A DNA stretch of 21,870 bases, taken from Zygnema cylindricum. Its lineage: Eukaryota > Streptophyta > Zygnematophyceae > Zygnematales > Zygnemataceae. Under the pieces are notes generated by a model. That model was not told the origin of the DNA and made no database searches. It saw only the letters and a program-made list of their open reading frames with translations. The translations under genes and the position numbers were made by a program. The stretch's first letter is position 1; the number at the start of each line of letters is the position of its first letter. The DNA lies in NCBI GenBank assembly GCA_037447655.1, contig JBBHKE010002481.1, positions 238,314 through 260,183 of the forward strand, given 5' to 3'. This document shows positions 8,977 through 16,405 of the stretch, piece after piece.

Positions 8977-9401
8977 CTAATAACGATTCAAGGTGTACCG
9001 TACATTGCCCATATTACTATAGTACACCGTGTATCGCTATTAGGATTAATAAATTTTTCGCCACTTAAAACATCTTTTATCCGTACACTCTAATCCGATT
9101 TTCAATTTGAGACCGTCAATCGGAAGCTGAGAATCTTATCTTTCAATCGAAACCGTCAGATCTAATAACTGACATTCATGCTAGGAGAAAAGATGTTTTC
9201 AGAGACGAAAAAAACATCTACACTACTAACGATTCACGGTGTGGCGCACAAAAAATATTTGTAAATGAGAGATTATACTATGTAACACTAATTTAGTGCA
9301 GGAAGACGTGGCAGATTTTATTCCGCTTTCTTGAATAGTGTTGGTAACACTAACTTTTGATTCTCGACCAAAGAAGTTGCAACAAAATTAGTGTTATAAC
9401 G
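8977..9401 (+). repeat. ~309-bp array unit 3, enlarged by an insertion
   Basis: Starts CTAATAACGATTC, 308 bp after unit 2. Its left part is a short foldback: arms 8977-8998 and 9022-9043 match at about 19 of 22 positions, with a GGTGTAC/GTACACC inner end. A small MITE-like insert follows (9067-9199). From 9244 the typical second half returns (TAACACTAATTTAGTGCAGG, GACGTGGCAGA). Confidence 0.65.
9067..9199. mobile_element. small MITE-like insert (~133 bp)
   Basis: Inverted ends AAAACATCTTTTATCC (9067-9082) and GGAGAAAAGATGTTTT (9184-9199) match at 15 of 16 bases. There is no coding capacity. It lies inside array unit 3 and accounts for much of that unit's excess length. No clear target duplication was found. 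Confidence 0.5.
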
Positions 9402-9440
9402 CTAATAACGATGGGCGGTACACCTCAAAATAACCGTTTT
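9402..9440 (+). repeat. ~309-bp array unit 4, left end only
   Basis: CTAATAACGATGGGCGGTAC followed by ACCTCAAAATAACCG matches the start of units 1 and 2, then runs at TTAGGGCC into the duplicated gene segment. An inverted counterpart of the end occurs beyond the gene at 11741-11760. Confidence 0.7.
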
Positions 9441-9530
9441 AGGGCCAAACGGGCCGAAACTGTCGAAAATGTCCATGAAAATAACGGCCGTCCGGAACGC
9501 CACAGAACGCAGTAAGCGACAGGTGACGGG

Positions 9531-9592
9531 TGACGTAACAATGACACCAGCCCGACGGCCGTCGGGCTGGCCGTCAGAATTTCAATATAAAG
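9531..9592 (+). promoter_or_regulatory. putative core promoter of gene copy 1
   Basis: Three elements line up: a CRE/bZIP-like TGACGTAA at 9531-9538, a perfect 24-bp palindrome at 9547-9570 (arms CCAGCCCGACGG / CCGTCGGGCTGG), and a TATA box TATAAAG at 9586-9592. A start about 30 bp downstream would give a leader of roughly 410 bases before the ATG at 10033. The activity is inferred. Confidence 0.5.
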
Positions 9593-9916
9593 TCTGACTG
9601 TTTGGAAATTATGACGCAGTCTGGAATTTCCCTCCGCGCCAAAACCTTTATCTTGGTCTCTCTTGACCTCTCTATTTTCACGCACCAAAAAATTGAATAT
9701 CTACCGTTTTCATCATTTCCCCACAGCGAAAAAGATCGTCGGGCGGTAAAGATAAAAGTTTGCCTCCAAAAAAAAAAGATCACTCGTATTTTTTTCTTCC
9801 CGCGTTTTTTTTTAAGATATTTTAAGAGAGAGAGAGACTCAACCGGCAACTTTTATTTTTTTGGGATTTTAGCCACAGCTCATTTTTGAACTTGTTTTAC
9901 CGCCGGCGATTTTTTT

Positions 9917-9976
9917 AAAACGCGAATTTTTTGAAACGCGAATTTTTAAACCGCGAATTTTCTGAAACGCAAATCA
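9917..9976 (+). repeat. ~16-bp tandem repeat in the leader, copy 1
   Basis: About four units of ACGCGAATTTTTTGAA-like sequence, spaced 15-17 bp apart. An identical block lies at 16290-16349. The ACGCGAA core could bind a cell-cycle-type factor, but this is only a suggestion. Confidence 0.6.
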
Positions 9977-10032
9977 GTGGGAGTTGGGGAATTGTTATCT
10001 AACTAAAAAAGGAAGTAAAAAAAAGGTCGAAA

Positions 10033-11433
10033 ATGGACACAAAGAAAGAAGGAGAGAGGGAGGGAGAGGGAGGATATACGGTCTTTCTCACAGGAGGAAC
10101 TGGATTTTTGGGCTCTTTTCTTCTTCTTGAATTATTAAAGAGGTTGGAAAAAGGTAAAAAAATGACTCTAGAACAAGTTTCCGGGAAAGACCCAATAGTC
10201 AAACCTCTTGAAAAAGTCATTTGTTTGGTGAGAGGTCCGAGTCACGAGGCTTGTAAAATACGTTTGTGGGAAAGTTTACAAAATTGGTTCGGAAATTCCT
10301 CGGAAGATTCTCCGGAAAATATCACTCCATCTTTGGAAGATTGTTTTTCTTCGAATGTTTTCGCAGTCCCCGGAGATATTTCTTTACCCAATCTTGGATT
10401 ATCTTCCGAGGATTGGAACAACATTACTCGCGAATTCGATTCCGTAATCCACAACGGAGCCGCCGTTCATTTGTCGGCGAATTTTAATAAATTGGAAGAT
10501 GCGAATGTGAATTCTATCCGAGAAGTAATTCGAATGGCTCGAGAGTCGAGAAAATTGTTCCCGAAAAAAGAAGTCAATGTCCATTTTGTTTCGAGCGTGG
10601 GAGTTGGGATCATATGCCACACTAATAGTGGTAAATTTGGAGAGTGGGTGGTTCCTGAATGTGTTCAATCTCTCCCTACAGCAGATTCAGTAAAAGCTGG
10701 ATATGCTCTCACAAAATATATCGGGGAAAGATTGCTCATGGCGGAGACACAATCCGGTGATTTTTCGGCGAAAATTTACCGAGCGGGTGTGATTATCGGC
10801 TCGTCTGTAAGCGGAAAAGGGTCCTCAGAAAACCTTTTTACTTTTCTTGTTCAGGCAGCTGCTTTGTTTGGAAAAGTTCCTTACCTTCCCGGTCCCGCGT
10901 ACCTCGTCCCTGTCGATGTTGTCGCAAATTCGATCATTTCTATCGCTTTGGACTCTTCTTCGAAAAATGTGTATAAGGAGAATGTGTATGAGAATGAGAG
11001 TAAATTGATCAGAAGTGAGGATAAAGTGGAAATGGAACAAACATCTTTGGATTCAAAAACTAATTCAAAAAGGATCGACAAAAAAAATGGTTCTTTAGAA
11101 GTTTTGCACATTGTACCTTCCGAGAGCCAATCCTTCGACTCTATTTCCGAGGTTTTGAAGAAAAATGGATTTAAATTTGAGGTTATCCCAACTATTGAAG
11201 ACTGGACTACAGAATTGACGAAAGGAATGAAGACTCAAAGGAGACTTGCGCAGTTCTATCCGATAATTTCGATATTGAAGCGGTTGGTAAATCAACCGGG
11301 TCCCAGATTTTCAAGTTCCCAAACCGATGAAGCTTTGAAAAATGTTGGATTGTCTCCAATTTCTCATCCTACGGAGAGTGCACTTATGGCTCACGTGAAA
11401 GAGATCCGAAAAAATTTGCCGGGAATCGTTTAA
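10033..11433 (+). CDS. stand-alone thioester reductase-like SDR, copy 1
   Basis: 466 codons, intronless. The fold is an extended NAD(P)-dependent short-chain dehydrogenase of the thioester-reductase type (NAD_binding_4, the reductase domain of Lys2- and NRPS-like enzymes). Visible motifs are nucleotide-binding GGTGFLG (21-27), CLVRG (64-68, whose Arg suggests NADPH), GDISLPNLGL (114-123), HNGA (140-143), catalytic Ser in HFVSSVGVG (187/188) and GYALTK (223-228, Tyr224/Lys228). The C-terminal third, with a Lys/Glu-rich insert at about 313-355, would form the substrate side. The family reduces carrier-bound acyl or aminoacyl thioesters to aldehyde or alcohol. No adenylation or carrier domain adjoins, so it would act in trans; a fatty acyl-CoA reductase role is an alternative. 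The ATG has A at -3 and G at +4. No signal peptide or membrane span is seen, so it is probably cytosolic. Confidence 0.85.
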   Translation: MDTKKEGEREGEGGYTVFLTGGTGFLGSFLLLELLKRLEKGKKMTLEQVSGKDPIVKPLEKVICLVRGPSHEACKIRLWESLQNWFGNSSEDSPENITPSLEDCFSSNVFAVPGDISLPNLGLSSEDWNNITREFDSVIHNGAAVHLSANFNKLEDANVNSIREVIRMARESRKLFPKKEVNVHFVSSVGVGIICHTNSGKFGEWVVPECVQSLPTADSVKAGYALTKYIGERLLMAETQSGDFSAKIYRAGVIIGSSVSGKGSSENLFTFLVQAAALFGKVPYLPGPAYLVPVDVVANSIISIALDSSSKNVYKENVYENESKLIRSEDKVEMEQTSLDSKTNSKRIDKKNGSLEVLHIVPSESQSFDSISEVLKKNGFKFEVIPTIEDWTTELTKGMKTQRRLAQFYPIISILKRLVNQPGPRFSSSQTDEALKNVGLSPISHPTESALMAHVKEIRKNLPGIV

Positions 11434-11536
11434 AAATTGAAAATCACACTTGAATTGAAAATTGAAAATTAAAAATTGAAAATTGAAAATTAAAAATTGA
11501 AAATTGAAAATCACACTTTGAATTGAAAATTGAAAA
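11434..11536 (+). repeat. AATTGAAA minisatellite in the 3' region, copy 1
   Basis: Runs of AAAATTGAAAATT with two CACACTT interruptions begin at the stop codon. Copy 2 (17807-17902) is 7 bases shorter, the net result of slippage in this tract. Confidence 0.8.
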
Positions 11537-11547
11537 AAAATTGTTGA

Positions 11548-11553
11548 AATAAA
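11548..11553 (+). terminator. AATAAA polyadenylation signal, gene copy 1
   Basis: A canonical AATAAA lies 115 bases after the stop, past the AT-rich minisatellite. It is the nearest such signal and is conserved in copy 2 (17914-17919). Confidence 0.5.
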
Positions 11554-11740
11554 AGACGTCTTAGCGACTGTAAGCAAGAAATAGTGTGGATCATATGAGT
11601 GAAATTTAAACAACTATGCATAGTAGTTTTCGTTTCTGTGGAGAATTTGTCGTATTTTTTAGGATCAAAACGTAAAAAAAGTGAAAAAGTTTGATTTTTT
11701 TTTGTGTTTTTGGATTAGTTATTTTCCTTGTCACTCTGTT

Positions 11741-11935
11741 ACACTGCCCATAGTTATTAGCCTTAATGATTTATTAGTGCTTATGTAAAATTATTTTATA
11801 TAGTACGAATTTTTGTGCAAGGGAATGTGGTAGATTGTAGTCCACTCCCTTAAATTAGAGTTTTTAATACTAGTTTAGGATTTTTGGCCGGAAAAATCTG
11901 TGACCAAATTCAGTGTTATTAATTCTAATGTTGAT
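11741..11935 (+). repeat. array-unit right end and second half beyond gene copy 1
   Basis: ACACTGCCCATAGTTATTAG (11741-11760) is the inverted counterpart of the array-unit left end at 9402-9421 (about 16 of 20 bases). It is followed by the typical second half of the unit: TTTATTAGTG, GTGCAAGGGAATGTGG, TAGATTGTAGTCCACTCCCTT and CAGTGTTATTAATTC. The gene and its flanks therefore sit between the two halves of one array unit. Confidence 0.65.
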
Positions 11936-12060
11936 TTGTACTTGTGATTTTTCAGAATTTTTTGTACTTTATGGTCAATTCATTTTTATTTTTTTTGTTT
12001 GTTCAAGTAGATGACTGAAAATGGATTCTTTCCAAAAATAGTGGAGACTGGCAAAATTCT

Positions 12061-12122
12061 TGCTCCCTCCTTCCCCTCCCTCCCCTCCCTCTCGCTCTCT
12101 CTCTCTCTCACTCTCTCTCCCC
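12061..12122 (+). repeat. polypyrimidine tract, copy 1
   Basis: (CCCTCC)n followed by (CT)n, almost free of purines. In copy 2 this tract and ~60 flanking bases occur twice. Confidence 0.8.
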
Positions 12123-12714
12123 CGCTGCCCCAACGACCCCTATTTGGGCTTTGAAACCTCCGGAAAGCCGCCAAAAAAATCCCAAAAAATATGTACTATG
12201 AAATATGTGTGGTAGAAATCATAAATGTATACATCCATTAAATTGTTGTTTTCATGTTTTTTCGTTTTCTAATGTAAATGGCATTGCATTTTTTGCACTT
12301 TATGGTTCCATTCGTACTCTCTTTTGTTTGTTTCTTCAAATAGATGACTCAAATAATTGGTATTTTGCTCAAGAATGTAAAGAAAATTGGATTAAGCTGT
12401 AAATTTCGTTCAATTATGGATAAAATAATGAAAAGAGAAATGTGATAGAAATTTATAAATGTACAATTCATGAAATTTGGAGTTTAATTGGACAATATTG
12501 CAATTTTCTTTTCGCCGTGTCTTGAAAATTTTGTAATTTCTCGTGAAACATTTTTACTTTTTTTTTTTCCTATTTATAGATTCATACGGTTTACCACCGC
12601 GTTTTTTTTTATATACACTTATTATTACATAAAATTTTTCTAAAAATATTATTATATGAATACAAAACTTATAAATATGTCCAAAGTGGCTAAAAAATAT
12701 TAGAGGATTAAAAG
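12123..12714. other. non-coding part of duplicated segment, copy 1
   Basis: AT-rich, no supported gene. Short open frames such as 12205-12402 show no protein features. The TTTGTTTGTTCAA(G/A)TAGATGACT word at about 11995 recurs in weaker form near 12327. Confidence 0.5.
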
Positions 12715-12715
12715 T

Positions 12716-12850
12716 CCGAGAAAAGAAAAAAAAAACAAGAATAAAATGGGGCAAAAATAAAGTAGAAACAATGTAAGACAAAAAAGGAAAAAATAGAAAA
12801 AAAAGAGGACAAAAAGAAAAAAAAAAGTAAAAGGAAAAAAAGGAAGTAAT
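12716..12850 (+). repeat. A-rich polypurine stretch, copy 1
   Basis: About 130 bp of A with interspersed G and very few pyrimidines. Repeated in copy 2 at 19208-19345. Minus-strand Phe-rich open frames here are artefacts. Confidence 0.75.
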
Positions 12851-13280
12851 ATGTCTTCAGAACAAGGAGTGGACAAGGGAACCATCAAAACCCGTTTAAA
12901 CGTGGAAGTCCTCGTGGAATCCTTAAAAAAAAAAATGTTGGAAACACAAATTTTTAGTGTTGTGTATCGGTAAAAAAATTATCGCGATAACACCGATACC
13001 TAGTTATCGGTTATCGAACGGTCAGCGGTCCCGATATATTTGTACTTTCTGTACTTTCTGTCCGGTAAACTGAACGGTAAATTTACGAGAAATGTACGGT
13101 TTTTTACGGGAAATGTACGGAATTTGACAAAAAAATACGTTGCACTTTGTAGTACTTTTTAGGCGGTTAACTGAACATAAATTTTACGGGAGCGTACGGA
13201 ATTTTACTGATAAACTGATTATCATGGAACGGTAAAAAGACGGCGGACACAAAGTACAACGGATGCAAAATAACATTATG

Positions 13281-13350
13281 CGCGCCGCCGGAATCGAACG
13301 GACGACATTCAATGAGAAAATACGAGCGGACAGTCAGCGTGAGCGCCGGC
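13281..13350 (-). other. tRNA-like sequence inside the hAT-like MITE, copy 1
   Basis: Read on the minus strand, CCGTTCGATTCCGGC resembles a tRNA T-arm and matches the Pol III B-box (GGTTCGANNCC) except for one base. About 45 bases before it, GGCGCTCACGCTGAC sits where a D-arm/A-box would be, and GCTCGTATTTTC resembles an anticodon arm. The acceptor stem pairs poorly (about 4 of 7), so it is not a functional tRNA; a tRNA-derived remnant is likelier. Confidence 0.4.
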
Positions 13351-13678
13351 ATCTCGGAATGGCTTTTTTGGCGGCATTTGCCAAAAAAGCAGACTGATTG
13401 ACACGTGGCGGGTTTCCAGTGGATCCCAAAAAATAAAGGTACAAAGCCACGGCGTCGGATGTGAAAGGTACATCGTTTTAACTGGAGCCGTACTAAAGCC
13501 GTACACATATTATGCCGGCTAGTGTACTTTCGGCTTGTACAAATGATCTGATTGGTAGGTAACTCAGGGGTTGTGAGTAGGGCGCGTCGCGGGAATAAGA
13601 CGTACAGTTGAGTGTACACGCCGTACATTTATCTGTACGGCTCGTACAGTTATCGCCGATAGTTATTGTTATCTGCAT

Positions 13679-13725
13679 TATCGCTGATAAGTGGCCGATA
13701 TTATCGGCTACTTATCGGCGATAAG
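13679..13725. repeat. imperfect 47-bp palindrome in MITE, copy 1
   Basis: Same palindrome as 20172-20218 but with two arm mismatches (GCTGATAA and GTGGCC instead of GCCGATAA and GTAGCC). Confidence 0.8.
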
Positions 13726-13887
13726 ATCGATAGCGATATATCGTACCAATATATCGATTATCGGGTCCCCGACAAAAGGCCCATATCGGTTATCGACAAA
13801 TCCTTACCGATACACAACACTAGCAAAAATGCTTACACTAATATAGGTCCTCGTACAAAAGCTGACAAATCGTACAAAAATCGAACA

Positions 13888-14228
13888 TTCACACGGTCGA
13901 AACGCGGCTGTCAAACAAATATGTGTGAACAGGATTTTTTACGACATGGTTTTTTCCCTTTTTAGAACGCACATTTTCATGCGTCAGCGGTTACTAAAAT
14001 TAATTTATTGTACTTTTTAACTTAAAAAGGTACATTTCTGTACGGTCTGACACTGACCGTACACCACTCTATTTAAGAGACAACGCACTTTCATTTTTTA
14101 CAGTACTTGGAAAATAGCCCTCATTAGAGTAATGAAAAATATAGAATAAACTACGCTATTTGCGAATTTAAAAAAAAAAACGGAAAGGAATTAGCCGACA
14201 CTACGCTAATAGCGATTGGCGGTGTAGT
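13888..14228 (+). repeat. dispersed ~340-bp repeat, copy 3
   Basis: Collinear with 6401-6732 and 7008-7350: TTCACACGGTCGA, T-run, GAACGCACATTTTCATGCG, ACTTAAAAAGGTACA, a GTACGGTC/GACCGTAC hairpin (14040-14062), CACTCTATTTAAG, ATTAGAGTAATG and the end GCTAATAGCGATTGGCGG. Confidence 0.65.
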
Positions 14229-14279
14229 GAACTTGAGAACCGCATATAGGCGGTGCAGTGAACTAGAGAACCGCATATA
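14218..14279 (+). repeat. two 31-bp tandem units
   Basis: GGCGGTGTAGTGAACTTGAG and GGCGGTGCAGTGAACTAGAG, each continuing AACCGCATATA, start 31 bp apart with two or three differences. Confidence 0.8.
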
Positions 14280-14635
14280 GTGTATCATTACATTTGATGC
14301 AATGTTGGGATGTTGCCTTAACTGTATTCCTTTCTTTGGCAGTTTTTAGTTTGTGGTCGGTTTGCTAAATCTGTAATCTACTTTTTTTTTCCGTGGTTCA
14401 TTCACGGTAGAATTTTTGTTTGGTTGCCCGTCCGCGTTTATTTTTTTTCCCGGTTTTTTTTCCCACGGAATGTCATCCTACGCCGTGTCAGTTCGCTGAA
14501 AAAATTCGTCCGGCGGCGTGCGCTATACTTTGATCTTACGTCAAATTCGGACGTTCGTACAAGAGTGTGCACGACGCACATACATACAGTATGCCTACGT
14601 TGCGCGAGTTTTGTGCGAAGTTTTGTGCGCCTACC

Positions 14636-15645
14636 AAAGGCATATCATAAAAAAGCCTACTTTTGAACTATTAAGCATTCCATTATAAGAAAAGTGGGGT
14701 TTGTTACTGGATGCCGTATGTTTTCGTACAGCGCCTTACATAGCCGTATCATATATTTTTTTTGTCAGACGAAACATCGTTACTGAAAAGCTGTCGAGAT
14801 GCTCCAATGATGTAGGCGCAATTCTTGACCGTTGGATGTTTCACTTTTTTGAGATCCGCGAAGCAATCGAGCACATCATCCAATGGCCCCTAACTCTCCT
14901 AGCTCTCCTCGCGAGGAGAGTTGGGGCCCACTGGATGAAGTGCGTGATTGCTTCGATGATTACCATTGGTACACGTGAAAAAGCAAAAAAAAATATATTT
15001 TGAACAAGGGATCACAGGCGTGCAGGTCGTACATGCCCATGTGCCTCTTGCCACGGTGGATGCAGGTCAGTCGAAAATATCGTCGCACGCTTCGTCTAAC
15101 ATCCACCGACATTTAAAGTTTGCCGCGACCGTAAAATATTGTCGCTTCTTTTTGCCATTCCGTTTCGAAATTTCGATTTCCATTTTCAAAAGAAAAATCT
15201 GGCCGCAAACTTGACGTACGAATCATTAACTATCTCCGGTCGTACAGATATTTTGTTTTGACTTTTTGTTTAGAGATTTTTTTAAGATTTTCATAATATG
15301 GACTCTAGCCTATGTGGCGCAAATCATAATTGAGGAAGGTTCGTTAATGGCCGGACAAAATGGTGTGGACTTCCTGTAAAGGTTGTTACTATACTTGTCC
15401 ATACATTTACCGAGACCGCCTAATGGAATGTTACCCTAAGGCGTGAAATTCACGCGAAAGGAAAAAGTCCGGATTCATGAACACTGCCCTTGATTTCTTT
15501 TGCCAAATTACTTTTGGCGTCGAAAACAAAAAATGATTCGTTCGAATTTCATCAAACTTTGGAAACGCGTAAAACACCAGTAGAAAAAAAAGTGTTCTCA
15601 ATATGTACCATAATTCAAAAGTAGGCATTTTTATGGTAGGCCTTT
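14636..15645. mobile_element. ~1010-bp non-autonomous TIR element
   Basis: Ends 14636-14670 and 15611-15645 are inverted repeats that match at 31 of 35 positions, with the shared core GCCTACTTTTGAA. No transposase frame. The interior includes a long hairpin at 14859-14955. The superfamily is unknown and no target duplication was identified. Confidence 0.6.
14859..14955. repeat. long hairpin, pre-miRNA-like
   Basis: Arms of about 42 nt (14859-14900 and 14914-14955) are complementary with a handful of mismatches or bulges. Paired blocks include CGAAGCAATC / GATTGCTTCG and CATCCA / TGGATG. A perfect 18-bp palindrome CTCTCCTCGCGAGGAGAG sits at the loop end (14903-14920). A transcript would form a near-continuous stem of pre-miRNA size, but a foldback element is equally possible. 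Confidence 0.65.
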
Positions 15646-15903
15646 AGTCGACCCCTTTATCGTAAGTTGTGTTATGGGCTTTTCATGTGATCTTCTTAGA
15701 TCGTTACATTGATCAGCGTCCGTCTGATCGTCCGAATATGATGGGGTAAAAAAAAAAAATTGGTCCGAATGTCTTAATTGGTCTGAATAGGTCCGGATAC
15801 AATATGGGTCTTAAGGGCCAAACGGGCCGAAACTGTCGAAAATGTCCATGAAAATAACGGCCGTCCGGAACGCCACAGAACGCAGTAAGCGACAGGTGAC
15901 GGG

Positions 15904-15965
15904 TGACGTAACAATGACACCAGCCCGACGGCCGTCGGGCTGGCCGTCAGAATTTCAATATAAAG
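15904..15965 (+). promoter_or_regulatory. putative core promoter of gene copy 2
   Basis: TGACGTAA (15904-15911), the perfect 24-bp palindrome (15920-15943) and TATAAAG (15959-15965) are all preserved. The duplication carried the likely promoter, with only about 90 bp upstream of the TGACGTAA site. Confidence 0.5.
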
Positions 15966-16289
15966 TCTGACTGTTTGGAAATTATGACGCAGTCTGGAAT
16001 TTCCCTCCGCGCCAAAACCTTTATCTTGGTCTCTCTTGACCTCTCTATTTTCACGCACCAAAAATTTGAATATCTACCGTTTTCATCATTTCCCCACAGC
16101 GAAAAAGATCGTCGGGCGGTAAAGATAAAAGTTTGCCTCCAAAAAAAAAAGATCACTCGTATTTTTTTCTTCCCGCGTTTTTTTTTAAGATATTTTAAGA
16201 GAGAGAGAGACTCAACCGGCAACTTTTATTTTTTTGGGATTTTAGCCACAGCTCATTTTTGAACTTGTTTTACCGCCGGCGATTTTTTT

Positions 16290-16349
16290 AAAACGCGAAT
16301 TTTTTGAAACGCGAATTTTTAAACCGCGAATTTTCTGAAACGCAAATCA
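16290..16349 (+). repeat. ~16-bp tandem repeat in the leader, copy 2
   Basis: Identical to 9917-9976: ACGCGAA-centred units upstream of the start codon. Confidence 0.6.
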
Positions 16350-16405
16350 GTGGGAGTTGGGGAATTGTTATCTAACTAAAAAAGGAAGTAAAAAAAAGGT
16401 CGAAA

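Larger units (their letters stand above)
9441..13822 (+). repeat. segmental duplication, copy 1
   Basis: Matches 15814-20316 almost base for base from AGGGCCAAACGG at the left to ACACAACACTA at the right. The offset is 6373 up to the end of the gene, and indels change it afterwards (to 6366 by 11581 and 6494 by 13200). The coding region differs by one base that I could find. The left edge lies inside a repeat-array unit and the right edge is exactly the end of a hAT-like MITE. Confidence 0.95.
12955..13822. mobile_element. hAT-like MITE (868 bp), copy 1, right flank replaced
   Basis: Perfect 19-bp terminal inverted repeats TAGTGTTGTGTATCGGTAA bound 868 bp with no transposase. The TIR start (TAGTGTTG) and the 8-bp target duplication seen on copy 2 point to the hAT superfamily. 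Many TATCGG/CCGATA words lie near the ends, a possible transposase-binding array. Here the left flank is CAAATTTT (12947-12954) but the right flank is GCAAAAAT (13823-13830), so the target duplication is lost. The 153-codon minus-strand open frame inside has no recognisable domain. Confidence 0.8.
13823..15813. other. unique spacer between duplicated segments
   Basis: Almost 2 kb present only once. It holds a third copy of the ~340-bp family, a 31-bp tandem pair and a ~1 kb TIR element. No supported gene: open frames of up to 100 codons show no known domain and overlap repeat structure. Confidence 0.7.

Noticed and set aside
13167-13628. 153-codon minus-strand open frame present in both MITE copies (second at 19661-20122)
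   Set aside because: It runs through the tRNA-like sequence and repeat words, matches no transposase motif, and is conserved only because the DNA was duplicated recently.
14424-15214. Three short plus-strand open frames in the spacer as a possible gene
   Set aside because: They overlap the TIR element and its hairpin, have no shared frame, domain or splice logic, and use codons unlike the reductase gene.
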